Part shown: piece by piece, positions 44,760 to 56,889 of the stretch
Position numbering within the stretch: position 1 is the first letter of the stretch
Layout: every line of letters begins with the position of its first letter
Assembly (NCBI GenBank): GCA_947069175.1
Contig: CAMTDV010000012.1
Coordinates: 41,696,341 to 41,760,340, forward strand
Reading direction: 5' to 3'
Length of the DNA: 64,000 nt
Source of the DNA: Scalesia atractyloides
Taxonomy: Eukaryota; Streptophyta; Magnoliopsida; Asterales; Asteraceae
The notes under the pieces: model-generated
Told to the model about the DNA's origin: nothing
Seen by the model: the letters and a program-made list of their open reading frames with translations, nothing else
The model's database searches: none
Position numbers and translations under genes: made by a program

Positions 44760-46149
44760 TGGGGGCAATTTTGGTAGCTTATTTTTTATTTCTTTTAGAG
44801 TTACATATTTACTGAACCCTTGAGATTAAGTACATATTTTCTCTTTTGTTATAAGATTACCAATTTAACCTTCCTATAATCCAAATCTTTTATTAATTAA
44901 ATTCTGTCATCATCAAATCCAATAAAAAACATGAATTGATTTCAACCATAGGCTAACAAATAAACTAAAGAGCAGACACAATCTTTTTAGATCAATATTT
45001 CTTCCTATTTCCGTAATCAAAACATGCTTCTATAAGCTAACAAATGAACTACTTAATAAAAATGACTAACCACTGCTACACTTGCTCAAACAAAGGATAT
45101 AATTGAGATATGAAAGAAAATGTAGGAAATATAGGAAACGTGGGCACAGTGGTGGTGTTGAGTGTTGTTGATCAAATCAAACAAAAACCACCTTAAGCCA
45201 CCATTGCTATCCCTATGTAAATTTGTTCCCGCACACCACCGCTCGCCATCGTAAACAAGAAAGGAGCCGTTGCAGCCCGCTTTCCGTATACGCCAACGCT
45301 GCCGCTGTATCGACTACCAACCGCCGCCCTTGTCTACCGGAGGTGGAAACCCAGCTGAAACAAACCGCCGTCGCTTTGACCCACCATGAGGTATATATTT
45401 GACACTTGAATACTAGATGTTTCGTTTCCGGCAACGTTTCCGATTTACAGTCGGTTTGAGGTGTGCTGACGGTTAAGAGAAGAGAGATTGTGCCGGCAGG
45501 CTTTGAGGGTGTCTGTAAGTTAGGTTTGATTTGATTGTGTGATTGTGTATATGGTTGTTACTTATTACTTATTAGGTTATGTGTCCGTTGATATTTGATT
45601 TAAAAAAAAGATAGGAAATTATTGATCTGAATTCAATTAATTTAAATTGAATTAGTTATTTTATATAAAACTATAAATTTGTAACATCTGGCGCGCGCCC
45701 TCGGTTTGCACTAAGCTCCTCTCCTCCCCTAAAGAAAGGCAGAGACACACTCTTTCTTCCTTACACCAACATATGACTTTTTCTTGTCTTAAATTTAACA
45801 TATTACATCTTTTTCCCAGTGGGCTGGGTTGACACCCATCAGTTTGTTGTCCAAATTTTTACATTTTAAATACGAAGTTAGTGTCAAAATTGATCAAAGA
45901 AATTGTAGCACGAATTCAGTGTCAAAATTGATCAAAGAAATTGTATTACATCAGTAATAATCTAGCTTGTGAAGAAAAAATGATTTAAGAAATTTTTTTC
46001 ACTAAAAATACAATTTGGGCTACTTCCGACCCACATGACCCTGGTTCTTTTTAAAGCCAATGTATGACTATCCATGCTTTGGTGTGTTGGCTGTAGTTTG
46101 TTTTGACTAGTGAAATTATGCTAATGATTAACTATTTAATGTTAGATCC
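44760..46149. other. Intergenic region upstream of the J-domain gene
   Basis: The first 200 bases probably hold the J-domain gene's promoter. A GC-rich patch at 45220-45380 has no convincing frame. A 27-base unit (GTGTCAAAATTGATCAAAGA and on) is doubled at 45892-45950. No other gene seen. Confidence 0.5.
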
Positions 46150-46266
46150 GTGCAACAATCTGTCTACACGGAGGTAATACTTTGCACTTGGCTGCTCTCA
46201 ATGGACACGCATGTTGCATTCGGATCCTACTGTCTGATTATATCCCTAGCATTCCTAGATTTTTAT
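46150..46266 (+). pseudogene. Ankyrin-repeat fragment
   Basis: One frame reads GGNTLHLAALNGHACCIRIL then LSDYIPSIPRF and a stop. The G-x-TxLHLAAxxGH pattern is the core of an ankyrin repeat. It resembles repeats of plant ankyrin RING E3 ligases, but no flanking exon was found. Probably a captured or decayed gene piece. Confidence 0.5.
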
Positions 46267-47712
46267 AAACTTTTCAAGAAAAAAGTCAAGAATTTAAGAA
46301 CTTGTGTCCGAATCCATTGACCGGTATGCTTCAAGAAACGTTGATCTATCGTTTATTATATCCCTACATCTACAAACTAAGAGATAAAATGGTTCCACCA
46401 TTTCACATGGAGATACTATACACAAAAGCAGCTGCACATAACAAAAAATGCATTTTGGGTGCATTAGTGAGTTGTAAGTTGTGTTTCATGCATTGTCTAT
46501 TGTACATGTCACCACTTGACAATCACAAACTCTTTGTCCACCTGTGCTCACGTATAAGCGTTGCTCACCACAAAACTTTTGTTCATCAGCTTTCTGTCTT
46601 GTATCGCATTTGTTTCATTGTTCTTCATTTTGGCTTTTGTATTCATTGTTCTAAACCAACAGAATTCCAATCATGTCGCCACCAAGTTACCAATGCTGGA
46701 GGGGTCTGGTTTGGTAGAAATTGTTCCTGCGGTACTCGCAGTCCAATCGGTTGTCGTGGGAACGGACTGCTTTTCATTTCAGCCAATGAAGAGTTAGATT
46801 TATGGTAGGTTATTGTTTACAGATTAGATTTATGTTTTATGGCTGCTTTTTATATTATTTCGCAGTTTTTAGATATGTGTAACTGTGTTTTTTTTCCGTT
46901 CATCACTTAATTGTTTCATGATGATGTTGATCGTTGGATGCTATGCCCTTGAGATCTCCATGGTATGTGGGTATCATCTTTTCAATTACAATGTTTGGTT
47001 GCTTTTCGATGATTTTATCACTGGTTGCGAACAAGCTGACCCATTTTGGGTTCGGGCTTGGATCGTATAAAAAAACTGTGCCGAATCGCCTAGGATCATT
47101 TGTCTTAACGACCTAAAATGTTGGGTTTGGGTTTGGCTTGTAAAAAACTTAGAGCGGCTCGGCTTGATTTACAAAATTAGACCTTTTGCAGCGACAACTG
47201 ATCCGTTGGATGTCGGCTTCATCTTAATATGGGAGCAGTAACAAAAGGTATGAATTTTGTAAATCTGTTTGGCTTGTAAAAAGATTGAGCGGCTCGGCTG
47301 ATTGATCGATTATCTTAGGTTTGTTTTGTTGCATCAATCCATGGCAGTTGCTTTAACAAACATCAAAGTAAATAAGCTGAATTTAGGTGTTATTAACTTT
47401 TGATCTTTGTATGATATTTAATGGTTAGACACATTGGAGTGGGAGCATTTAGATGTTGATACGTGTGATTGATACAGATGAGATGAAGAGACAAACCGTC
47501 AAGCATATTGTGGACCCAATCCACTGCTTATGTCTTTATGTTTGTTTATTCACTGTTAATTGCCTAACGATTACAAAAAAAAATGATACTTTTTAAAGTC
47601 ATTAATTGGGTATTTGATGTTAATTAAGAGTTCGTAAGATGTGTTTGAGTTGTTCCTGTAACATAAAAAAATTACCCACGACGAAGTTAAAAGGTTCGTT
47701 TGATATCATACA
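46267..47712. other. Intergenic, no gene supported
   Basis: An open stretch at 46302-46808 has no recognisable family or codon pattern and I do not call it a gene. The rest is AT-rich with short GCGGCTCGGCT motifs (47150-47300). Confidence 0.5.
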
Positions 47713-48078
47713 TTAGGGTGGAAGGGGCACCTTCGGTGACCCCTTCGGTGACCCAGGTTTACCGCACGGGAAGGTGCGGCCATCCTTCAATCGGTGAGCG
47801 GGGAGGGGTTGTGGCGGTGAGCATTCACCGAATGTGGGAAGAGAAGAGAGAGAGGAGAGAGAGTGGTTAATGGTGGGCCCCAACCTCTTTTAACCTATCA
47901 CACATTTTTTTTTTATTTTTTATTGATTAAATTGTTTATCACTCTTTATGTATTTGAGCATTCCTAGTGATTGAGTACAAAATGGGAAGTGAACAAGAAA
48001 GTTGACATGTCATGATATTATTGGGTAGGAAAAAAGTTTATCATTCCCTATTTGGAAAACACTCCTTCCACCCTTATG
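47713..48078. mobile_element. MITE (about 365 bp)
   Basis: Ends TTAGGGTGGAAGGGGCACC and, inverted, AAGGGTGGAAGGAGTGTTTTCC. The interior carries CCTTCGGTGACC repeats on the left and ACATGTCATGATATTATTGG toward the right, as in plant Harbinger-like MITEs. Assignment to superfamily is a guess. Confidence 0.65.
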
Positions 48079-48289
48079 ACGTGTGTTTCTACCTTAGTAG
48101 CCCGCACCGCAACGCAGGCGAGTCTAATTTCTAGTTAATAAAAATAATTATTAATATTAATTTTACAATTGATATGGATCTTAATTATGTAGTAGTTATA
48201 ATATTAGTTATAAGTTTATTAAGGGTAAAATAGTAATTTAATAACAATAATTTTAATGAAATGGGTAAATATGTAATATATATGGTTTA

Positions 48290-49025
48290 CGTTGATGCAC
48301 TTTTGTGTTTGTCGCTTGTTCTTATTTACGTCAGTAATTGTATGGTCTTTGTTTATTGTATCTGTATAGTTTGGTCGTGTCGACCAAAATCAAGATATCC
48401 TCCTATCTTGATTTAGTACGACGATTAGTTTGTCTGTGTGGTAAAACAGTTGCATGTGTGCATACTGCTAAGTCTTGTGTACAACATGTCTGTTAGAAAG
48501 TTATCTGAAGAACACTTCTTTGTGCGAGTGAGAAATGCTTTGTACGAGCAAGTTGCTTGCTCGTACGAGCCATTACATGATCGTACGAGTGGCCCTGTTA
48601 ACAAGAACTTGGCTTGTTCGTACGAATAAGCTACTTATTCGTACGAGGGATAAGTTGTTCGTACGAGCAACCATTGCTGAATGTTCTTCGTGACTTGTAG
48701 TAGTTCGTACGACCAGCAACATTCTTCGTACTGTTGCTGGGTATTGGGTACTATATAAATAGACATGCACTTCTCAGTTCCGTGTGACACTAGAAAAAGA
48801 CATTGAGACACATAAGAGAGAGCACAAAGAGAATATCCTGAATCTGTATGAACATTGTTTGTATGTGTTTGTACTAGCTCTCTTCATTTAATCAAGATAG
48901 TGAATCTTTGGTTATCTTGTGTTTTTTACTTTGCTTTGGTTTGCATGCTTACGTGGATTCCGCACTCGTATATATGTTAGATAAACAAGAAAGTAGGTTA
49001 TCTTGATCCTCCAAGTGGACCTACA
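48290..49025 (+). repeat. 5' LTR of element E (736 bp)
   Basis: Reverse-complement match to the LTRs of F. The first base has changed (CGTTGATGC in place of a TG start). Ends CAAGTGGACCTACA. The TCGTACGA cluster is at 48540-48720, and a CTATATAAATAG TATA box is at about 48751. Confidence 0.88.
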
Positions 49026-49027
49026 AG

Positions 49028-49039
49028 TGGTATCAGAGC
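49028..49039 (+). other. Primer binding site of element E
   Basis: TGGTATCAGAGC, initiator tRNA-Met type, two bases after the LTR. Confidence 0.93.
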
Positions 49040-49479
49040 TTTGGCTCTCTTCCTTGTTTAAAAACCAAGCTTAGTGTTGTGTTTGAGTAAGTTGTGAGGG
49101 TTCCTAGAAGTGTTCTTGAACTTCTAACAAGAAACTTAAGTTTTTAAAAGATAACTAGCTTAAAATTTAGGTAAAACTTGTTGTATCCAGAAAATTTTCA
49201 TAAAAACCTTGTTAGAATACATGGAGACATGTTAGGATACGGGTTTTCTTAAAATTTTCTATCAAAGTTCAGTTGGACAAATTTTCCGGTGAAGCACTTG
49301 CTGACCAGATCTTGAGACTTGACTGTTTTGACTGAAAAGCTGATATTGGAATGTTTGTCTTTTTAACCGAAACTGTGTAGACAGCTGGCAACTTTCTAAC
49401 AAACTCAGAAACAAGTTTCTGTTACAAAAGGAATTTTTTCACCAACCAACCCTGCAAAAAGACCCCTCCCTGCGAAAAA

Positions 49480-49670
49480 CCAAAACATCAGCGAAAGACC
49501 TCCGTGTGAATAACCCATTCGCACGAAGAACAAGATTGTTCGTGCGAAAGACCAACTGACTCGCACGAAGAACCTTGTTCGCACGAAGTATTAGTAGCTC
49601 GTAAGAAAACAGTGGTTCGTACGAAGAATTGTAATTCGCACGAATCTCTTGCTCGTACGAAGAACTAAGT
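49480..49670 (+). repeat. TTCGTACGAA-type array in the gag leader of element E
   Basis: About ten TTCGCACGAA, TTCGTGCGAA and TTCGTACGAA units about 20 bases apart, at the same place relative to gag as in F. Confidence 0.83.
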
Positions 49671-49815
49671 TTTTCAGGTTATCCGTGATGGTTGTGAGAA
49701 CTGATACTTTGAGGTTTTTGAAATTGTGAACCTTTACAAGAAAATTTTTATTTCAAGATTAACCCTTGAAATTTATAAATTTTTTAAAGGAAAATTTTTA
49801 TCAACAAACAAACAA

Positions 49816-52800
49816 ATGGCTACAAATCCTTGGGATTGGGGGTGTAGTTTAAGCACAATCCAAGACTCACCACAATCTAGCTCTGCAACCTAATGGGTTA
49901 AATCACTGATGCCTCAGCAGACAGTCATGATTACCGCTAATCAATGGGCATGCGTGGCAAATCAAAACCAAAGCATTCAGACCTTCTTATTAGCGAGAGT
50001 GAGACAGGAAGTAATAACCGTCCACCGAAGTTGAACCATTTGAACGATTATCCTTCATGGAAAAGTCGTTTCCATACATATGTTCTTGGTCAGAATACAT
50101 AATTATGGACATGTTTTACTACACCATATAAAGGATCTCTCGAAGAAGCAGGATCAAATCCAATCTCTTTAGCCAACTTAAATGAAAATGATAAAAAGGC
50201 TTATGATTTAGAAAAGAAGGCGTTCGCTATCCTTACACAAGCACTTCATAAGGACATTTATCATCAATTCGTGTACTGTACCACCACCAAATATTTGTGG
50301 GATACTTTGGAAGCAAGAGGGGAAGGAAATGCTGCAACAAGAAAAATACGACATGATCTGCTGAAGAAAGAGTTTGAAGGTTTTCTGTTTATGGAAAATG
50401 AAACACTAAGCGATATGACAACCCGTTTCTATCATCTGCTTAGTGAAATGTATTCATACAAAGTGATTGCATCTCCACAAGAGATTGTAATGCGGTTTGC
50501 TGATGCCCTACCACCAAAATGGAGTCAATTCATTGACTTGCTAAAGCACACAGGTGTTTTGGATGTGATCAGTATTTATGAATTTGTTTAGAAGCTGGAG
50601 AACAAAAACGAAGAGGAAATTCGTTCCACAAAACCCTGAAATGTATTTTGGAGGTATTAACACAGGCGTTAGTACATCTCAGCAACCAAAACTTCAAACA
50701 GCGTTTGTGTCAAACGTTAATCCCTTTCTACCACAATCAGTTCAAACAGATCAATCTGCTGGTTCAAGTACTCAAACCTATGGTCAAGTATTTGATCCTA
50801 AAGCCTTTCTACCACAACCACAAGTTGTTACACCTTAAGTTCCACAACAAGCTTCTCAACACGCTTTCTATGGTAACAACTTTCAACCTACAAATCCTAA
50901 TACTGTCAAACTTGATACGTCACATCTTTCCAAGGTTAGTGTAGAAGTTGCTCGGGAACACATGGAACTTCTGAACACCATGGTTAGTGCATACTTTGGA
51001 TTAGTCGCTGGACAAATTGGAAACATCAATTTGACTAATGGGCACTATCAACAAATAGACAGGGATGAGATGGAGTTGATGGATATTAAATGGGTATTTG
51101 CTAGTGAGGTCAGTAGAGCTAAAGACTACATGAGTAGAATTGGAAGAACAAGTTTGGAAAGCAAGAAACACACAAAGTATGGATTTGATAAAGATGCTGT
51201 TACTTGCTTGAAAAAGGTCACTTCAAGCGTGAATGTACTCGACTTAGCAAGCAAGGAATCACAATCCTTTCCGAAATCAATCACGCCATCCAACACAACT
51301 CAAGTTAACAATGAACGAAGTATAGTAGCTGTTAACAACCCAAACAACTCCAACCAGTCTGGGCCTTCAAACAACATAAGCAGAGCGTAAGTAGTTCAAG
51401 CAGATGAAGGATGTGATTGGTCAGTTCAGTTGGGAAATGAAAATCAAGGAGGAACTGCGTGTTATGCCAAGATAATCAATCAGATCAAATATGTTCACAG
51501 TAATGACTCTTCTGATGATGATGATAGTTCTGGGTATAATAGGAGTTCTGATGAGGAAAGCTCGAGTGTAGGTGGTTATGGATCAGATTCAGATGTCAGG
51601 GAAAAGATTGATACTGAGGTCAATGAGTTGCTGAAAGAAGCAGAGAAGTTGAAAAGTCAAAAGGTTGGTTTGATAAGGAAAGCAGAAGTTTCATCAAAGG
51701 AAATGGAGAAACTCTTTGCCAATAATGCATCATTTTCTCATCATACTACTTTCATGGCTAATGTTGCAGGTTCAACAAGTCAGGTAAAATCCGACTCTCC
51801 TAGGATATGCAATGACTGTGCTGACTTAAAAACAAAATTTGAAACAATTAACAATCACAATCAAAGCCTAGTAGTTGAACTGTCAAAATGCAAAGAGGCA
51901 AATCTGGCTTTAACTCGAAATGAAAAAGAATTCAAATCTGTAACTGAAACTCTTAAGAAAAGTGTGTGTGAATTAACAAAAACAGTTTTGAACAAACGAA
52001 TAGGTATTAATAACTACATTAATATCCTTGAAGAAACAAAAAAGGAGTTAGCCATTGCCAAATGCGAGCATGATGCAATCAAGCTAAAATTGGAGAGTTA
52101 TTCTAATTCCCGATATGTGTTTAATCACATCATTGACGTTCAAAAACTTAAGGGAGATGTCAAATGCATTGGGTATAAATCATGTCCACCACCATTGAAA
52201 CACAATTATACCAAATTTCCTGATGAAGAAGAATGCCACGCTTTGAACCATCTGTACCTCTTAATCCCGAAGAGTTTGCAGCAGGATCAGGATTTAGCTG
52301 GACAATTCCTCAGATGAATCAAAAAAGACAGAGAAATCATCATCAGTTGTTGATCAGAATCCATCTACAATAGTGGAGGATGATTCATCAGATAATGAGT
52401 CAGACAAGATCGATCAAGATCAATCTCTTGATGAAAAGAAAGGGGTAGAGATTTCTGCTACTCCCGATGTGCAATCTGTTGCAAAAAATGATCCTATCAA
52501 ATCTATCAAGACAACTGCGTCTACATTTGAAAACGATAATGTGTTCTATACGTTGATTGGTATTGAGAAAATTTACTCAAACAAGAACTTTTCGATCAAA
52601 AATGTAAATCCAACTTCAATTGATCAAGTTTTTGAAAATTCAACAGCCAAATTTTTGGGAAAGAATAAACCAATCAAACCACAACCATTAATCGCTTCTA
52701 AAAGTAGACAACAAGAAAAGCAAGCTGAAAAACCTAAGGTGTCACAATCAAAGGTTGAAGCTAAAGGCGCTCGTAGCAAGAAAAAGGGGAAGAATGCTAA

Positions 52801-53374
52801 CTTTGTGGGATCAACTGGTACTAATAACATCGAGACTTTTGAAAATATGTCAAATATTGATTTTGTAAAAAAAGTCAAGATTTTAAAACGTAATAGTCAA
52901 AACAATTACACTCAACACATAAATGGTTGTGAAAATGGACCAAGTACCTCAAGGCCTACAAGTTCAACATCAAGTCATCAAACGAGATCTCCTAAATTTG
53001 TTGAAAGGAGAGCATGTTTTAAGTGTGGGGAGTTTGGCTACATAATAAAAAATTGTACCAACCCAACAAAACCCAAGTTTGTTGAAAAAGCCCCTCCTGA
53101 AACAAATTGCCAACGTCAATCTGTGTCACCTAGACAAGACAAACGGATTGTTAAGGAACATGAAGAAAAACAAAGACTTAAAAAAGTTAAAATAATTGAA
53201 AAGGCATTAAAACCGGATGTTTTAGAAAAGAAACCAAGTTCATCAAGATCGTTTAAACCAAAAATGTCTAAATCTGTAAATAATAGTCAATCTGGTAAAC
53301 ATCAACAATCTTGGAAACCTAAAACCGATAATATTTCAGGGGAGGCACAAAGTTTCCAAATCATCAAGAAATAG
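49816..53374 (+). pseudogene. Element E gag, broken, both zinc knuckles damaged
   Basis: Starts MATNPWDWG at 49816 with a stop about 25 codons in. Recognisable blocks: TRKIRHDLLKKEFEGFLF (50330-50390), MTTRFYHLLSEMYSY, PPKWSQFIDLLKH, then a long helical/acidic part (51430-52317) with EETKKELAIAKCEHDAIKLK. The first knuckle (51205-51245) has lost ten bases, removing its second Cys and shifting frame. The second reads CFKCGEFGYIIKNC (about 53014-53056): the zinc-binding His is Tyr. The frame 52373-53374 (333 codons) is unbroken. Gag ends with an ISN-stop at about 53439, as in D and F. Confidence 0.88.
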
Positions 53375-53456
53375 AGTTCACATTTCCTGATGATAAGGGT
53401 CGACCGAAGACCACTAAGGCTTGGGTCCCCATCTCAAACTAATCGGGTAATGCACT

Positions 53457-53698
53457 GTGCAGGGTGTTCCGGACAGAACTGTGAATAGTCATTGGATTGT
53501 TGATAGTGGAGCATCACGACACATGACAGGCGACTTAAGGCTCCTTTATGATGTGAAAAGCATTAGAGGAGGTTATGTTGCTTTTGCTGGAGATAAGGGC
53601 GGTTACATCACTAGAGAAGGAATAGTTTCCAATGGTGTTGTTAGTTTTGACAAGATTAATTATGTTCGTCAAATTGATCACAATCTTTTGAGTGTTTC
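53457..53698 (+). pseudogene. Element E protease, truncated by element B
   Basis: WIVDSGASRHMTGD with the catalytic D-S-G intact, then AFAGDKGGYITREG and NYVRQIDHNLLSVS, cut by the LTR at 53699. The continuation would lie beyond element B. Confidence 0.88.
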
Positions 53699-53984
53699 TG
53701 TAAGTCCCGTAAACGGATCAAACAGGTATCACTAACCTAATCAGTAGCGGAAATAATGATTAGGAAGAAGAAAAGCTTTGCATAAAATCAACTTGCATAC
53801 ACCAAAAGATGCCTGATACAAGTTATGTGAATTACAACTCTCTAACCCCCTTTCATTAACCTAACATCTCTATTTATAAGCACTACCAAGCCCACTATTT
53901 ACAACCCTAGGCCCTAGCCCACAAGACACCCCAAAGTCCAAAATAATCCCTAATGTGTAAACCTTAAGCAATATAGGACCAACA
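53699..53984 (-). repeat. 3' LTR of element B (286 bp)
   Basis: TGTAAGTCCCGT...ATAGGACCAACA. Aligns throughout with the 5' LTR of A (7538-7839). A CTATTTATAAGC TATA-like stretch is near 53871. Confidence 0.9.
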
Positions 53985-53997
53985 ATCTCCCCTAGGT
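53985..53997 (-). other. Polypurine tract of element B
   Basis: ACCTAGGGGAGAT on the minus strand, directly before the 3' LTR. This proves that the LTR is the 3' one. Confidence 0.85.
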
Positions 53998-54005
53998 TTA
54001 CTACA

Positions 54006-56813
54006 TTAGTCCTTCGGTTGAGCATTCACACCAAGTCTTCCAGCAATAATTCCTGCTACCGCTGCAGTCCAATCTTTCGTGTAAACTTCATACAGCTCTG
54101 CATTTCTGATTTGATGAGACGCAAGAACCTGCAAGTCTTCGTCATGAAAGCTCACCAAGTCTACCACATCCTTAACTCTGAATGCCTTCTCCTTCATCAC
54201 TATCGCAACACTGCCAACTTTGAGGTCGTATAACCAGAAATTAAAATTCTTGAGAATCCCGCGAGGAAAAGTAGGAGCAACTGGTATAACCAATTCTTTG
54301 TCAGTCGGTGGTCACATCACAGATTTAAACCTCTTCCTAGTATGCGCATCCCGAACCCCTTTTGCAGCTCTCAGATATGGTTCGGCAGTCTTCATAGTCT
54401 TGAAACCACTTTTAACCTCACGTTCCAGCTTTTTGAAAAACCTCCATCCAGGTCCACGCTCGGTAGTATCATCGTCAGTATACGAAGCCCGAAACAGATC
54501 AGTCAGAGCAACCTTTGTCCATGTCTCGAATTGGGATTCTTTCGAATAATACTCACGTGTTCCATCTTGACGCACAACAATCCACATATTCTTGACGTGG
54601 TCATACATCCAGCTGAGCACCCTTTATTTATTTCCCACTTTGCTGTAATAGCTGGACCCTAACTCCATCACATACCTTTCTGACTGATTCGTTGGATCTT
54701 TGAGCTGAAAGTTCTCATCAAGTGGATTTACATTGACATTCTTCATCAGAACCATTTGTTTCTTCTTCTGACCAGTGACACGCTTTTGACTTGTAGTAAA
54801 TTTCTTACATGGGTCACTCAAATAATCATCCAAACCAGCTTAGCGTTCAGCAGCCAACTGTTCAGCCGCAAGTCTCTCTGCTTCAGTCTCCTCAGCCATT
54901 CTCTGTTGCGCCGCACGATGCCTGTGCTCAATGTTCATTGGGTCGTCTGTTGGATCACTGAATTCCCTTCCGAATTTATTCTCCAGCTTGTCTTTCAAAT
55001 CAAATACCAGGGTCATAAGCATAGTTACATCTCCCTGCAACTGATCGATAGTTTGATCTCTGACGTCCAAACCAGTTTGAAGTGAGGCAATTTGTGCATT
55101 CTTCAGAATAACTTCTTGTTCCAAGATGACCACCCTTTTCTTTAGATCCACGACATCAACTTCCACATCATCATCATTATCATTATCCATCCCACCAAAT
55201 TCAAACGCCTGTTTTTCCGATCTGCGCAAATAATCTTCAGCAACATCATCAGCATGACCAACTCCACTTCCACCCGCTTCAGAACCGCCAGCACCTGATG
55301 AACTTCCCCCAAACTACATCATTTGAAGTACTGTGTCAGCTGGAATAGACACAACAATAGACTGCGCAATAATAGGGGTGGTTGTCTGTGCAGATAAAGC
55401 AGATGTATCAGGTATCGAAGTATCAACAGCAGATTCAACAACTGTAGACTCAACAGCGGTAGAAGTTATCAACTCAGATTCTGCAGCGGTGACAGCAATA
55501 GGAGCTTCAGGTTGACTTGATGGAATACTCAGCTCGGTTCTTCTCCTTTTAATCAGTGGAACCTCATCTTCTTCATCTTCGTCCTCGTCCTCAACCAGAT
55601 CAGTCGGTGCAACAACAGTTGGAATATCAAGTGGAGGATCACCTTGCTTCTCCTGAATATCCTTCAAATGTGCAATCAAAGCTTCTAAATTCTCCGAAGA
55701 TAACTCTGGTAAAACGGGAGTCAAATTGGCATTGAATTCTGTGAGATCATCAAGAAAAGCTTGCCCAGTATCGGCTTGGTCATCAGTAACCAAATCCTCT
55801 ATCTCTATCTCTATCTCTTTAGCAGGTATATCATGTTCTTCGGCTACTATTGCATTGACGGTAGGAGGAGGAGGTGGTGGAATATCCAAACCAACAACTT
55901 TAGCAAACTTCCCAAACTTCTTCAGAGCAAATCGACCCACAAACACCGTTTTAGATGTTGAACGGTTCTTCTTCATCGTACTAAAAATAGTTGGCCCCAT
56001 CGGCTTCATGTTCAGCAAGTTAGCATCTGACGCATCCTTTGCCAAGTCTGGGTAGTGGGCATCTAGAATCCACTTGACAAAACGCGTGTACAAGAGAAAC
56101 ATTCGCTTCTTGGACTGTTCCAGAATTTTTTTCATATTGTTGAAGATATAACCAGAGTAGTTATACTTCCAGTCCATAACCAACGATACTATAGCATATG
56201 TCTGAGCTTGGTTCGGCTGATCAAGACTGCCTTTGTTCTCCGAGACGCACTGCATGAACATATGAACAAGTAACCGCCAGTACGCTGGAAACATCTTCTT
56301 AATAATGGTGGATACAATCCTTGATATCCCATTTCACATAGATGGAATCAAAACGAACATCCCTCTAACCAAAGATGCATCGTCAAGTGCGTATCAGATC
56401 ATGAGTTACTTCTTGTTGAATGAAAAGATTGCAAAACATACGAATCTTCAACACAGGAAGCACCTTCTATTTGGCATATATTGTTGGATCGCTAAAAGTA
56501 TCGGCAATCTGCAACACCTCTCTGACACACGCTTCGTTTACCAATATCTCTTTTCCCTGTATCTGGAACGAATATACGGTCTCCCATCTTCACCTCTTGG
56601 ATGAAATCGTGCTCTTTTCCAGAAAGAATGCACTATGTCTCTGTAGATAACCGGATTAGCTCGGAGATCATATGCAATCTTACAAGCGTTTAGTCCCACA
56701 ATCATGGATTGGAACTCCTAAAAGAACTCTGCTAGAGGGTCTGGAAGATATCCCGCTTGGTTGTGGAATTGCTCCTCAACCAGCATCACAACATCGAAAG
56801 CTTCTTCAACCAT
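54006..56813 (-). pseudogene. Element B extra ORF, long, one frame with four stops over its last 763 codons
   Basis: Probable start 56813 (MVEEAFDVVMLVEEQF); the first 520 bases are frameshifted. From 56294 to 54006 a single frame runs 763 codons with only four stops (at 55314, 54840, 54624 and 54312). Order: globular N-terminal domain (MFPAYWRLLVHMFMQCVSE, GYIFNNMKKILEQSKKRMF), an acidic/Pro-rich region (IPPPPPPTV; EDEDEEDEVP), a basic patch KRRRTE, a Thr/Ser/Ala-rich part, a Gly-rich stretch, a coiled coil of about 60 residues (DLKKRVVILEQEV, 55050-55170), and a C-terminal globular domain (MWIVVRQDGTREYYSKES; LKNFNFWLYDLKVGSVAIVM). Same plan as F's extra ORF but longer. Role unknown. Confidence 0.75.
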
Positions 56814-56889
56814 ATCTGTCAAGATAACAACCAAGTTAAATCCCAACTAACAGAAATTAACGGAGTTTACCAGAATGACAGTTAAAACT

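Larger units (their letters stand above)
48290..53698 (+). mobile_element. Element E: Sirevirus-like copia element, 5' part, plus strand
   Basis: 5' LTR, primer site, leader with TTCGTACGAA array, gag and the start of pol up to the protease/pre-integrase boundary, where element B has inserted (GTTTC at 53694-53698 would be the duplication). Closely related to F, but on the opposite strand and more decayed. The rest would lie beyond the right edge. Confidence 0.9.

Noticed and set aside
45213..45434. GC-rich frame upstream of the ankyrin fragment as a gene
   Set aside because: No recognisable motif; the GC-rich patch fits a 5' UTR or promoter piece at most.
46302..46808. A 168-codon open frame as a gene
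   Set aside because: No start context, family resemblance or homologous exon; composition looks like chance.
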